NCBI RefSeq assembly: GCF_027887165.1
Contig: NC_077227.1
Location: 445,164,895-445,228,894, forward strand
Source of the DNA: Monodelphis domestica
Lineage: Eukaryota; Chordata; Mammalia; Didelphimorphia; Didelphidae
DNA length: 64,000 nt
Reading direction: 5' to 3'
The first letter of the stretch is position 1, and each line of letters opens with the position of its first letter. The notes under the pieces are model-generated. The model was not told the DNA's origin and searched no databases. It worked only from the letters and a program-made list of their open reading frames with translations. Shown here piece after piece: positions 44,216 to 53,990 of the stretch. The position numbers were made by a program, and so were the translations under genes.

Positions 44216-45751
44216 GATGCCTCTCTTTACCCCCAGTCTGGTTTATATTACCTTTGCCTGAAAATGTGCCTGATATATTTTAGGACTATTTTAGACAAAC
44301 TTATCAGTTTCCACTGAAGTAGCCAGAATGGCTCAACCATTCCACTATTAAATAGACCCAGTAAGTGTCATTTGAAGTAGACCTGGTAAACTCCAGATGT
44401 GAAAGAGGCCATGTCAGAATGGCCTGTCATGAGCAGCCCTAGATAGCTGTGGGTGCTGCAAGGGGAATTATAAGGAATGAGTCACTCCTGTGAGTTATTA
44501 TTAAGTTGCATTCAGAGTGAGCCATTTACTGGGGCTTTTCTGAGGAGGCCAGCAAGGGGGAAGGATGCAGAGGATCCTGAGTAGTGTGTGGGCCAGAGAA
44601 GCTTCCAGAGTAGTCTTAACACCTTGAATGAGGTCTTCACAGTGATGGATGAGGGAAGAAGTGAACAATAATTGTCTGAGTAATTTTTTTATTATAATTC
44701 TGATAATAGGGATAAAGATGGTGATTCACTTCCCTTCCCAGGTTGTGAGGAAAGTTCCTTTTAGAATTTAAAAGTTATAGAATGAACAAATATATTTATC
44801 TCACTGAAGACTCTATGAGGGTCCCCATGTCAGGGTTATTTCTGGACTTAGTGAGTAGACCTACCTTGAAAATTCAGTTAAAGCTAAAAATTTGGAGATC
44901 AGTAATGAAGGAAATTCATCTTTCCTCAAAGTGGATTCCTTCTGGTAAAGACGTCACCTGATACATACACCTGCCTCCTCCATTTGTCCTAGACTGATAT
45001 TAAGTTAAAAGAAAAAGAAAAATCTGATCAAGATATTAATCTCAGCTCATTAGGAACTGAGGTAGTAACTGATCTGGCCTCTTGTCCCTCAGCAAAACAG
45101 CCTAGAAGACAGAAGCCCACCAAGAAATGTCTCAATAATGGAGTGGGCTCAGACCTCAGGCAACTGCAACTGATGGGACTAATTAAGATGAATTGGTCCT
45201 GGAGGCAACACAAAACAATCACCTTCTGCATCCAAATCAGAGGCCTCCTCCCTCTCTTATCCACACTGCCTAGAGTCCAGGCATAATGCATTGCTGGAAT
45301 GGCTAAGAGGTGTCCTAACCTTCTCTTCTCTTAGTAACAGGAAAACTACAGAGACTGACCACCCCAACCATACACTAGCACTGGACATCAGGGGACTACC
45401 CAACCACCAGGAGAAACCAGTGGCAACCCCAGCAGATGCAAACTTGCTCAGCCAGGTAGATGGAGGAAAAGAGAAACACCTAAGGCCACAAGATAAAACA
45501 AGAAATATGACAGAAAAGATCTTTAGGATTTTAGGTGGGAAGTGAGGATGAGGGCCAGAGAAGGAAAGGGAGAGGATGGAGGAGCCATCCATCAATCAAT
45601 CAATAAGTGAATGGGGTAGAAGACTGAGCAGGTGATATTGTAGATAGGGTTCCTCATTCCTCAGAGGAAGAAGCCAGATGAAAGAACCCAGGAATGCTCA
45701 GCGCCTAATCTGTCTTTTTACTGTCACAACTTGGGCAGAAATTTAATCCAT
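44216..45751. other. Non-repetitive stretch, no gene demonstrated
   Basis: About 1.5 kb with no recognised repeat. A forward frame at 45,291-45,545 spans a segment bounded by 'TTCTCTTCTCTTAG' (acceptor-like, ending 45,334) and CAGCCAG/GTAGAT (donor-like, about 45,456). The encoded peptide shows no domain recognised here, and such signals occur by chance. Confidence 0.3.
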
Positions 45752-46025
45752 TTGTTCAGTTGTTTTCTGTTTTATCTAGCTCTTCATGTCCCCATTTAGG
45801 GTTTTCTTAGCTGAGATACTAGAGTGGTTTGCTATTTCCTTCTCCAGAAAAATTTTATAGATGAGGAAATGGAGGCAAGCATGATTAAGTGACTTGTCCA
45901 AGTCTTGGATAGCCAGCAAGTGTTGGAAGAAAGAGATAAACTCCAGACTTCCTAACATAAGATCTAACATCCTATCCTGTTTACCCAAGACTCTCTCCTG
46001 CATTCTGCCATTTTACTTGGCTGCC
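45752..46025 (-). mobile_element. MAR1/WSINE-like SINE
   Basis: 'CTAGCTCTTCATGTCCCCAT', 'TAGGGTTTTCTTAGCTGAGA', 'TTTCCTTCTCCAGAAAAATT' and the head end TTACTTGGCTGCC give a full-length reversed copy. Confidence 0.88.
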
Positions 46026-46165
46026 TACCTCTTTCCTTATCCTTCTCCTGCACTCAAATGAAGTTTTCCTCCAATTTCCCAACATGCATATTTCTACCCT
46101 GTGCATGAAACTTCTCTGGTCTCTCCTACTCACAAAAACCTGATTTTTCACTTACCTTTTCAATT

Positions 46166-46367
46166 AAAAAAACATACAAACCCTTACCTTCTGTCCTGGA
46201 GTCAATACTGTGTATTAGTTCCAAGGCAGAAGAGCAATAAGTAGGCATTGGAGGATAAGTCACTAGTCTGGGGTCACATACCTAGAAAGTCTTTGAGGTT
46301 AGCTTTGAACCCAGGACTTTCTATCTCTAGGTTAGCTTTCAATCCACTCAGCTACCTAGCTGCTCCC
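46166..46367 (-). mobile_element. A-tailed marsupial SINE
   Basis: 'CCCTTACCTTCTGTCCTGGA', 'GTCAATACTGTGTATTAGTT', 'TGGGGTCACATACCTAGAAA' and 'CAATCCACTCAGCTACCTAG' give a complete reversed copy with its T-rich (A-tail) end at the left. Confidence 0.9.
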
Positions 46368-46419
46368 TTCAAAATCCTTCCTATGCATTATTGTGTGCTT
46401 TAACTATAAGCTATTTCTG

Positions 46420-46533
46420 ATTGGATCTTTAGATAAAGGAGGGCCAGGGACTGAATCCTTTCTGGAGTGGGCAGGATCCTTTCCTGGGACCTGTACAATT
46501 ATTATGAGTATAGTATGTACTTAATAAATGTTT
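46420..46533 (+). mobile_element. L2 LINE 3' end fragment
   Basis: 'AGGGCCAGGGACTGAATCCT' and 'ATAGTATGTACTTAATAAAT' then GTTTG match the L2 terminus. Confidence 0.6.
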
Positions 46534-46785
46534 GAGCAGCAGTTAAATGGTACCATGGATAGAAGGCCTGGAGCCAGAAGACCTGAGTTATAATCTGGCC
46601 TTGGACACTTACTAGCTATGTGACCCCTGGACAAGTTACTTCACCCTGTTTGCCCCAGTTTCTTCATCTGTCAAATGAGCTGGAGAAAGAAATGACAAAG
46701 CTCTCCAGTATCTTTGCCAAAGAAAACTCCAAATATGGTCACAAAGAGTCAGACACAACTGAAAACAACTTAATAACAACAAAAT
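46534..46785 (+). mobile_element. MAR1/WSINE-like SINE, full length
   Basis: 'ATGGATAGAAGGCCTGGAGC', 'CTTACTAGCTATGTGACCCC', 'CATCTGTCAAATGAGCTGGA', 'ATCTTTGCCAAAGAAAACTC', 'GGTCACAAAGAGTCAGACAC' and AACTGAAAACAACTTAA. The RTE/BovB-type tail is clearest in this copy. A short (CA)n run follows at about 46,821-46,838. Confidence 0.93.
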
Positions 46786-46954
46786 TAATGTTTAATAAAA
46801 TGTATATAAGGTTCTCTTTCACACACACACACGTACACACTGAAAATGAACTTAGAAGTCATCTAGTCCAACACCCTCATTTTGCAGATAAGTCCAAAGG
46901 GTCCTCTTCCAAGATCCCTTCTAGTTCTAAACTTATGATCCTATGATAATGAAT

Positions 46955-47100
46955 GATTGAATGAAAATTCATTCATTAAAAATTTAGTATGCACTAATCC
47001 CTAGGGATATAACTACAGAAGTGTAGATAGGTCATTGTCTTCACTTAAAAGGGCTCACATTCTACTAGGAGAAGATCATACATATAGGGAGTGACAGCCA
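46955..47100 (-). mobile_element. L2 LINE 3' end fragment
   Basis: 'GAATGATTGAATGAAAATTC' (the reversed L2 terminal repeat), 'GTATGCACTAATCCCTAGGG' and 'AAAAGGGCTCACATTCTACT' fit a reversed L2 end. Confidence 0.6.
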
Positions 47101-47429
47101 GGGAAGGCAGCTGTGCTCTGGGAAGCCACAGGGATGGAGAGTTGGTCCATGGGGCAGTCAATTGACATGCTTTTTCCAAAAGCAATGGTATTGATTTGAT
47201 TACTACATCAAGAGAAAGAGATAGAAAGGGGGGAAGAAGAAGGGATACAGGGGTAGCTACAGGGCAAAGTACACAATAGGCTGGGTGGCCATCTGGATGA
47301 GGTGTGAAGTATCTGGTGGACTAGATGACTTTGCTGTCCCTCTCCATTCAAGACATCTCAGCCCCAAGGCAGATGAAGGGCATCTACTATGACTGAGAAC
47401 AAGGAAGAGAAGGAAGTACTTGAGACCCA
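47101..47429. other. No recognised feature
   Basis: About 330 bases without a supported gene or repeat. Confidence 0.35.
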
Positions 47430-47660
47430 GACCCATTCTTTTTTAATGGTTAAAATAGTTAGATATAAAGCACTCATTAGGTGCTTCCTATGTACTGGGC
47501 ACAATATAAAGAACTAGGAATACAAATTCAAGCAAAAAGAAGACAGTGCCTCCCCTCAAGGAGCTTTCATTTGTTATATTTAAAGGAATTGTAGGGATTG
47601 AAGGACAGGGGATAAGAAAGGTTTTGTAACAGGGAATGGAGTGGTTGAAGGGCTAGAGGC
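47430..47660 (-). mobile_element. L2 LINE 3' end fragment
   Basis: 'TTAGGTGCTTCCTATGTACT', 'GGGCACAATATAAAGAACTA' and 'GCCTCCCCTCAAGGAGCTTT' are the reversed L2 3' UTR. Confidence 0.75.
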
Positions 47661-47907
47661 CAGTGAGGTAAAAGGAGAGAGACACCCCTGCTGAGAAGCT
47701 ACCTTTGAAAATTGGGGTTCCTGAGAAATGGACCACTATGATAGGCTGAGTGGATGTCTTCTCTGTTGATTGATGTTGAAGATACCCCAGAGCAGGCAAA
47801 CCCGAACCCCCTGAGGGGCAAGGTCCCTCCCCAACAAGGTCGCCCAGCAGGGGTCCAATAAGGACCATTTATGGTTGAATCGCCATCCTTAGGTTCAGCT
47901 CCCTATA

Positions 47908-48593
47908 TGTCCCCCTGAAATAATAGTCCTCTTATCTGACACTGGTTATTTAAATAAAGATGAATTTTAATAACAAGTTTGGATTGGGCAGGTATCAGGG
48001 AAGAGGAAATAGGGATTTCCCTAGATTGGGTTTGAGTCTCTCTCAGCTTTTAAGCCGAGGCCAAGCCTTGCAGGCTGGTGGAGAGTTTCTTTTATTCCTG
48101 TCTATGCTAATCTGTGCTAGTTTTTAATAAGTTCAAAATCTTTAGCAGTAGACAGCAAGAGGAAGAAACGGTTCTGATCTTCAGTGCTGGTTGGGCCTGT
48201 CTCTTTAGGCTGATGCCCCTAAAGACTGGCCTTACAGTTCAAACTGCTCCCCTTCAATCCTTTTGTTCTATGACACAGATCACAGGAATCCAGGTAGAGC
48301 ACACAGTTGGGAAATATCCAGGAATAGAGATACTTCTATCCCGAGACAGAGAGAGAACACTCCTTCCAGTCCAAGGGCCAGGAAAGAAAGTCTCCTCCGA
48401 GAGCAACTATCACTCCAAGTTGCCCCTCCCCCCACCAACTGCCATTGCTGTTCATCAATTTCACTCTAACCTTCCAGCTGCTCTTTGCTCCACTTCAGTA
48501 GCAGAAAGTCTAGAGCTTGATTCAGTTATCCTTTCCACACACTCTAGGGGGAAAGACATATTTATAGGAGCTAAAAGGGAGTTTTGATATACA
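47908..48593 (-). mobile_element. Probable solo LTR (fossil)
   Basis: 686 bp bounded by TGTCCCCCTG and TTGATATACA. Read on the reverse strand it runs TGTATATCAA...GGGGGACA, with 'CCTATAAATATGTC' as TATA-like element and 'ATTAAAATTCATCTTTATT' near the 3' end. No flanking target duplication is clear and no retroviral interior is recognised. A 157-codon forward frame within it is probably chance. Confidence 0.45.
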
Positions 48594-49085
48594 ATCAGTC
48601 ATTTTTAATTGTCTCTGACTTTTTGTGATATCATTTGGGGCTTTCTTGGCAAAAATACTAGTTTTACATATGATTGATCACATGGTTTGATGGGGATATG
48701 ACTGGGGAAGTTGATTTTAAATGATCACTCTATTGCAAATATTAATAATATGAAAATAGGTTTTGAACAACGATACATGTAAAACCCAGTGGAATTGCTC
48801 ATCGGCTCTGGGAGGGGCAAGGGAGGAGGGGAAGGAAAGAACATGAATCATGGAATCATGGGAAAATATTCTAAATTAATTAATTTTTTAAAAATACTAG
48901 TTTTAAAATGGCTTACCATTTCCTTCTCCAGCTCATTTTACAGATGAGGAAACTAAGGCAAACAGAGTTACTTCTTACTTGCCCTGGGTTGTGTTTCATG
49001 GTGGCTAATAAGTAGAATGAACTGAATTTGAACTCGGGTCTTTCTGACTCCAGACACTTTATCCATGGAGCCATGTAGGTGCCCC
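48594..49085 (-). mobile_element. MAR1-like SINE split by an L1 tail
   Basis: Left part: 'TTGTCTCTGACTTTTTGTGA', 'TTGGGGCTTTCTTGGCAAAA'. Right part: 'GGCTTACCATTTCCTTCTCC', 'CAGATGAGGAAACTAAGGCA', 'GAACTGAATTTGAACTCGGG', GCCATGTAGGTGCCCC. The parts join exactly when 48,667-48,889 and one copy of the duplication are removed. Confidence 0.93.
48667..48889 (+). mobile_element. L1 3' end inserted in MAR1, with 16-bp duplications
   Basis: A 223-bp, severely 5'-truncated L1: 'GATCACATGGTTTGATGGGG', 'AATGATCACTCTATTGCAAA', 'ACCCAGTGGAATTGCTCATC', a G-rich stretch and 'CTAAATTAATTAATTTTTTA'. Exact 16-bp duplications AAAAATACTAGTTTTA lie at 48,651-48,666 and 48,890-48,905. It is closely related to the tail of the 26,424 L1. 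Confidence 0.95.
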
Positions 49086-49544
49086 ATGAGTATGGCATGA
49101 GAGAAAAGTCAAAAACGTGGAGAGTCAGGAACAGAAGTGAACACAGATATACTGGGCTCTTCTTGAAATGACTGTCCCCGGCAGAAACTCCTCAGTTGTC
49201 AGAGAAACCCTAGGGGCAGATGTATTCTACATTTAGCCTGTGTGTTGACTCTGGTGGATTGGATCAAATGCCTCCCAGTACCATGTGCAAGCCTTACCCA
49301 TCTCCTCCATGCACTTGAGGCCCTGTTAGGAAGACTGAAGCTGTTATCTTTGGCAGCTCTGGTCCCTAAAGCCAGACGAGGAGGCTCAGGTGCTGAAACT
49401 GGCGAATCTAGTAGGTCAGATTCTCTCTGCTCTGTGGAGGAGTCCCTCTCCACATCTGAGTTTCCCTGTAAGGTCACTGAACTAAAGAAAGGAAGTAAAA
49501 TTCTCTAATATCTGCCTGGCCTACCACCTCCACCAGACTTCAGA
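49086..49544. other. Unassigned, with an exon-like frame
   Basis: No repeat recognised. A forward frame at 49,242-49,508 is preceded by 'TTCTACATTTAG' (acceptor-like, ending 49,238) and holds GTAAGG (donor-like, about 49,468). The peptide segment SSRSDSLCSVEESLSTSEFP is serine/glutamate-rich but matches no family recalled here. It is not called as a gene. Confidence 0.3.
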
Positions 49545-49640
49545 GGCTATCTAATCTGACCCTCCATTTTAGAGATGAGGAAATTGAGGCTCAGGGAGAA
49601 GTGATTCGCCTAAGATGATACAAAGGAACATTAGCCAACA
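49545..49640 (-). mobile_element. MIR-like SINE fragment
   Basis: 'CTGACCCTCCATTTTAGAGA', 'TGAGGAAATTGAGGCTCAGG' and GAGAAGTGATTCGCC are the reversed SINE core. Confidence 0.72.
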
Positions 49641-50019
49641 AGAGAAATTCCTAGAAAATAGAACAGAGGGCTAAACACAGAGTGAGAGAAAAACATGATT
49701 ATCTCTTATCAAAATTTGTAAGTTCAAGTTATTTCAATAGAGTCATAGTCAGCCCATAGGCCTGTTCAGTTTATGCCACAAGCCCAATTCTGTTCTGAGC
49801 TGAAAAAAGAGGTCAAAACCCTTCTAACCAGGACTGCCCAATAACAAAGACTCCAGGCCCAGGCTGATAGAACACCTCATTCCAAGCATCCTTTAGATAC
49901 CACAAAAATCTAGCACTAGGAAGGACTTCAGGGAGTCCCTTAGAGTTCACTCTGATAGGATATGAGCTGCACACCCATGATGACCAACACACCAATATAA
50001 TGGGGAAAGAATCCTGATC
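49641..50019. other. No recognised feature
   Basis: About 380 bases without a supported call. Confidence 0.35.
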
Positions 50020-50224
50020 CATGATCACTGGATCTGGAGGCGAAAGCCTTTTAAAACTTTTCTCTATTATTTTGTGACCTCTCTGGATCTCAGTTTCTTC
50101 AAATGTGGTGATTAGATTAGATAAGATCAACAATTCTCAAAGTATGGTTTAAGGACCATGCCTTAGTCTGAGGGACTTTGGGGTCTCTGAGAACTTTCCT
50201 GAGGTCAAAACTATTTTCATAACA

Positions 50225-50455
50225 ATTTTTGTTTTTCAATCACTCCAGTTGTGTCTGGCTCTTTGTGACTCCATGGGGCGGGGGAGGGAGAGCACATTTC
50301 CTTCTCTGGTTCACTTTACAAACAAGGAAACTGAGGCAAACAGTGTTAAATGACTTGACCAGGGTCACACAGTTAATAAGTGTTGGACTAGTCAGGTCTC
50401 TCTGACTCCAAGCCCAGTACTTTATCATCTGCCATCTAGGTGCCCCCATATGATA
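50225..50455 (-). mobile_element. MAR1-like SINE, inserted in the hAT
   Basis: 'CAGTTGTGTCTGGCTCTTTG', 'GAGCACATTTCCTTCTCTGG', 'AGGAAACTGAGGCAAACAGT' and 'CCATCTAGGTGCCCCCATAT'. Diverged duplications 'ATTTTCATAACAAT' (left) and 'ATATTTCATAAGAAT' (right) flank it. Confidence 0.85.
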
Positions 50456-50815
50456 CCATATTTCATAAGAATAATACCAAGACATAATTTGCCTGTTAAA
50501 ATACTCCTCTCTTTTCTAGCTGCATATTGTGTGTCCAGATTTTTTTCATCTGCATCAACCAAGGCAACATACTGAATGTAGAAGCAGATACAGAAATCTA
50601 GCTATCTTCCACTAATCCAGACTTCAAAGAGATTTGTAAGTCTATAAAAAACAAGGCCATTTTTCTCCCTGATTCTTTTTGTTTTAGAAAGTTATTTTTT
50701 CATAAAATATATTATTACCTTAACATTTAATGGGTTTATTATTACTTTAGATGGATTAATAAATATTTTTTAAAATTTATCCATCTTAATTTCTAATACA
50801 GTAACTATCAAGAGA

Positions 50816-51374
50816 GAGTAGTAGTAGTCTCGGTAACCGAGGATGACGATTGTCTTTGTGCGTTTTCATCTATGATGAGTGTGCACAAAGACACTTGTGC
50901 GTGAAGGAGATTTACAGATGCACAGAGACAGTCCCACTCTCTCGGCGTTGGAAGCCTGGGTCCAGTGGCATGAAAAATCATTACACCTGGAGACTTCCTC
51001 AGCTGCAATGGATGGCCGTGTTGTCCTTTGTGCTCCAACACGCCCTGAGCACTCCACAGTGCTTTGCTGCGTCGCCATCTCAGCTGTTGAACCTTCTTAT
51101 TGGTTTCTTCCTTCTGTTCAGCCCAAGCGGTCTTCACATGCTGGGTGAGCAAAGTCCTGGTTCACCAGGGGTCGATGACCCGATGGCTACCCTCACAAGG
51201 TTTGGCCAGCCTGTCGAAGCCGTTGCCTGGGGTGTGGCCGCTGCCGCATGCTAGCAGCTACTGGAAGCCACAAGTGAGAGCTGGGTGTCAGGTGGGGGTC
51301 AGAGGCTGGAGAGCAGCCCTAGGAGGACATGACAAACTCCTCCCTGAGCACCCCATACACCAAGAGATACATGC
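50816..51374 (+). mobile_element. Repeat X, copy B, with 9-bp duplications
   Basis: 559 bp, GC-richer than its surroundings. Starts 'GAGTAGTAGTAGTCTCGGTA' and ends CACCAAGAGATACATGC. Exact 9-bp duplications ATCAAGAGA lie at 50,807-50,815 and 51,375-51,383, and the host hAT sequence continues across them. Its 3' end is shared with copy A at 34,106. Several overlapping frames of about 100 codons exist (50,850-51,396), but none resembles a known protein. The variable-length duplication suggests a retroposon. Confidence 0.75.
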
Positions 51375-51530
51375 ATCAAGAGATATATGCACCTAAACAC
51401 AAATTATTTGGCATCCTCAATAGTCTTAATGCTGTGGAGGAATTCTGAGAGCAAAAAATTTGAAAATTGCTATCCTGGATAAAGCCTAAGGTCCCCTCTA
51501 GTTCTAATGTGCTGCATATGTGACTTTAAC

Positions 51531-52164
51531 ATTATTTAAAATCAGAGGTCATTACCCAAGGCTTAGAGATAAGTGTGAGGGGTTAGGGAAAGGGGCCAAG
51601 ATTATGATCCTAATAGGTTTTTGAGCTGAAAGACATTAGGTGGAAGGACTTACCCAAAAGGTCACAACAAGTCAGTGGCTACACAGGCCAGGAAAATCCC
51701 TTAATGAAATGTTTAACAACCAGTTCTCTGAAAATGTAGGGCATATTTTGAAGTTTAATCTGAATTATTCACATTTTCTTCACTTTCTTGAATTTAGAGA
51801 ATCAACAAAACAATAAATCAAGCCTTGATTTGTATCATTTCCCAATTTCCAAGATAAAAATCCTCACTCTGGAAATTTAACAGTTGGGGACTGACTCCTT
51901 ACTCTCCCTTACCTTCAAGTCTTTATCAATTGTCAAGTCTAGTCAATTCTACCTCTAGGCCAATTCTCTCAATTGATCCTCTCTACTCAAATGGCCCCCT
52001 CCTTAGTATGTTACAACAGATGGAGCATAGACTGAGGCCAAACTGGCTCCACCCAACACAGCCCTGTATATATCCTAGGCCAAGGTTTTTCCTACCGCAT
52101 AGATTAAAGATTAAACTGTATTTACTTTTTGGAACCAGGCCAATTTCAGTTCAAAGTTCTATGA
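51531..52164. other. Unassigned, possible L2 remnant
   Basis: 'CAATTGTCAAGTCTAGTCAA' and TTCTACCTCTAGGCC near 51,928-51,960 resemble L2 'ccaatcagttgccaagtcttgtcgattctacctcc'. The rest is unassigned. Confidence 0.35.
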
Positions 52165-52310
52165 TTCTTAAAGTCCTGGGTTCAACTCCTTGCTCTATTT
52201 GCTCTAGCACTCCCATGGGCCTCAGCTTCCTCATAGGGAGGAATTCAGGGTAAATAGATGGATGATCCCTAAATTCTCCAGAATAGAACTTAGGTTCTAT
52301 AATTCTCTTT
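52165..52310 (+). mobile_element. MIR-like SINE fragment
   Basis: 'AAGTCCTGGGTTCAACTCCT', 'GGGCCTCAGCTTCCTCATAG' and 'TTAGGTTCTATAATTCTC' fit a forward SINE, worn. Confidence 0.55.
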
Positions 52311-52435
52311 TCACCCACTCAGGTTCCCTACATTTGTGACATCTCTGTTCAGAGTCCCTCTGAATTACCACTTACCTCAAAGGACTATGGATCATAGGTT
52401 TATAGATGTGCAATACCTTAAAGCTATCTAGCCAG

Positions 52436-52560
52436 ATTAATAAACATTTATCAAAACCTACTCTTTGCCAGGTACAATGTACTAAGGAACACAAAAATGA
52501 AAATGAAACTGTCTCTGCCTGCAGTGAGCTTATAGTCCATCAGGGAGAAGCGTGAGGGCA
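52436..52560 (-). mobile_element. L2 LINE 3' end fragment
   Basis: 'AATAAACATTTATCAAAACC', 'CTTTGCCAGGTACAATGTAC' and 'GTGAGCTTATAGTCCATCAG' are the reversed L2 3' end. Confidence 0.72.
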
Positions 52561-52957
52561 TAAAATACCCAAGTTAGAACCTTGAGTGCACCCCAAATTC
52601 ATTAATAATGACAGGGCAAAGGAAACTGGAAGAGCAACCAAAGAGATAGAGGGAGACCAAGAGAGAAGAGTGAAGATGGCTTCCATTAAAAACCAGAGAG
52701 GAAAAGTCATTTTGATAGGGTGGTACAGGTTCCCCCCTTGATGCCCCAAACTCCAGAAGTGTTCCAGGTCAAAAGGGACTCGGGAAATTCCTTTCTGGTC
52801 CCAGTGAGGAACATCCCCCTAGGACTTTCCCCTGGATCTTCAATTAACATTGATATGTACCTCCCAGTCCCACCCTGAGAAGCATTGGGTGGTACCTAAT
52901 CTAATCATCCTTTGAATTCCACAGATCATCCCTTATACCCCACAACCCAAAGAATTA

Positions 52958-53009
52958 CAGTGGTCCCCCACTCTACCACATTACACTTATTGCGGCTTCA
53001 CTGTATTGT

Positions 53010-53063
<54 letters not shown>

Positions 53064-53271
53064 TACTTGAACAAATTTGCCTATATGAGATTGTACACTG
53101 TTGGCTGATGGAATGAAAGGTGACCAACCACAGCACTGTGTTCTGTATCCCAGATGCTGATTGGCTCAGTAACTGTAGCATTGATCTGTTTGCTCTCCTA
53201 CTACTTTGAGGATTTTCACCTATTGTGGGGGTCTCTGGAACATAACTCCCATGATAAGTGAAGGATCACTG
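52958..53271. mobile_element. Tigger-like (Tc1/mariner) MITE with TA target
   Basis: 314 bp. Left end CAGTGGTCCCCCACTCT; right end on the reverse strand CAGTGATCCTTCACTTATCA. TA dinucleotides flank it at 52,956-52,957 and 53,272-53,273. The inner right arm, 'CCAGAGACCCCCACAATAGG' on the reverse strand, is typical of pogo/Tigger-type MITEs. No transposase remains. Confidence 0.87.
53015..53061 (+). repeat. (TA)n microsatellite inside the MITE
   Basis: About 23 TA units, expanded within the left arm of the Tigger-like element. Confidence 0.96.
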
Positions 53272-53527
53272 TACCTCATTCCTGATTCACTCCATCCCCC
53301 TTTTCTTATCCTATAACCCCTGTTGTCAAAGGAGTATAAAAACTCTAGACCCCATCTCCTTGAAGAGGCAGTGTTCCACCTGCACACTGTCTCCCAGCCA
53401 TTCAACATTACCTCCAAATTAATAAAATTCTCTTTTAATTTTTAAGCTAAGTTTTGGAGTCTTGAATTCTTGCAAAGGATAACCTGTCCCAAATTGGGTT
53501 TTCACCTCAAAGCTCTCCCACAACAAT

Positions 53528-53695
53528 TTGAGAGGATAGTGTGGCCCAGCACCTTTATTTTACAGATGAGAAAAGTAAGGTTTTTAAAAAGTCAATAATT
53601 GGCCCAAGAACACAAGGATAGTAAATAGCAAAGCCCGGATTTGAACCCATGTCCTATGACCCCAGATCTAGCACTCCTACCAAAACATCACACTC
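53528..53695 (-). mobile_element. MIR-like SINE
   Basis: 'GCACCTTTATTTTACAGATG', 'GCCCGGATTTGAACCCATGT' and 'CCTATGACCCCAGATCTAGC' give a reversed copy. Confidence 0.75.
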
Positions 53696-53776
53696 TCTCA
53701 ATATCTTCTAAACTGACTATTTATTGTAGGATCACAAATTTAGATCCAGAGAGGATTTTAAGAAGATAGGGATCTG

Positions 53777-53973
53777 GGAAAAGCTGCATGACTCAGTGGA
53801 TTGAGAGTCAGGCCTAGAGACAGGAGGGCTTAGGTTCAAATGTAGCCTCAGATAAGTCCTAGCTATGTGACCCTGGGCAAGTCACTTAACCCTCATTGCC
53901 TAGCCCTTATCACTCTGCTTTGAAACTGATACACAGTATTGATTCTAAAACAGAAGGTAAGGTTTTAAAAAGG
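53777..53973 (+). mobile_element. A-tailed marsupial SINE with 17-bp duplications
   Basis: 'CATGACTCAGTGGATTGAGA', 'GTGACCCTGGGCAAGTCACT', 'TCATTGCCTAGCCCTTATCA', 'ACAGTATTGATTCTAAAACA'. Flanked by AAGAAGATAGGGATCTG (53,760-53,776) and AAGAAGATAAGGATCTG (53,974-53,990), one mismatch in 17. Confidence 0.93.
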
Positions 53974-53990
53974 AAGAAGATAAGGATCTG

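Larger units (their letters stand above)
50128..51472. mobile_element. Old hAT transposon, second layer of a nest
   Basis: Left end CAACAATTCTCAAAGTATGG, right end (reverse strand) TAGCAATTTTCAAATT. Interior pieces 'GGTCAAAACTATTTTCATAA', 'GAAGCAGATACAGAAATCTA', 'TTTAATGGGTTTATTATTAC', 'GATTAATAAATATTTTTTAA', 'ACACAAATTATTTGGCATCC' follow a non-autonomous hAT family known across mammals, so the family predates the marsupial-placental split. Two later insertions lie within it. Confidence 0.75.
50020..51530 (+). mobile_element. MIR-like SINE, outermost layer of a nest
   Basis: Left part at 50,020-50,127: GATCTGGAGGCGAAAGCC, 'CTCAGTTTCTTCAAATGTGG', GATTAGATTAGATAAG. Right part at 51,473-51,530: 'AAGCCTAAGGTCCCCTCTAG', TTCTAATG. 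The SINE tail 'ggactagatgacctctaaggtcccttctagctc' is restored if the middle is removed. Confidence 0.7.
52740..53525 (+). mobile_element. Probable LTR holding a Tigger-type element (fossil)
   Basis: A stretch of about 470 bp (without the insert) with LTR layout: TATA-type GAGTATAAAAACTCTAG at about 53,332, AATAAAATTCTC near 53,420, and an end reading 'GGTTTTCACCTCAAAGCTCT' then CCCACAACA. Its start is uncertain. No second LTR or retroviral genes are seen nearby, so it is probably solo. Confidence 0.5.

Noticed and set aside
48114-48587. 157-codon forward frame
   Set aside because: It lies antisense within a probable LTR and has no recognisable domain.
50850-51396. Several overlapping frames of about 90-130 codons in repeat X copy B
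   Set aside because: The sequence is bounded by target duplications and shares its end with another copy; frames are not conserved in copy A as far as can be seen.
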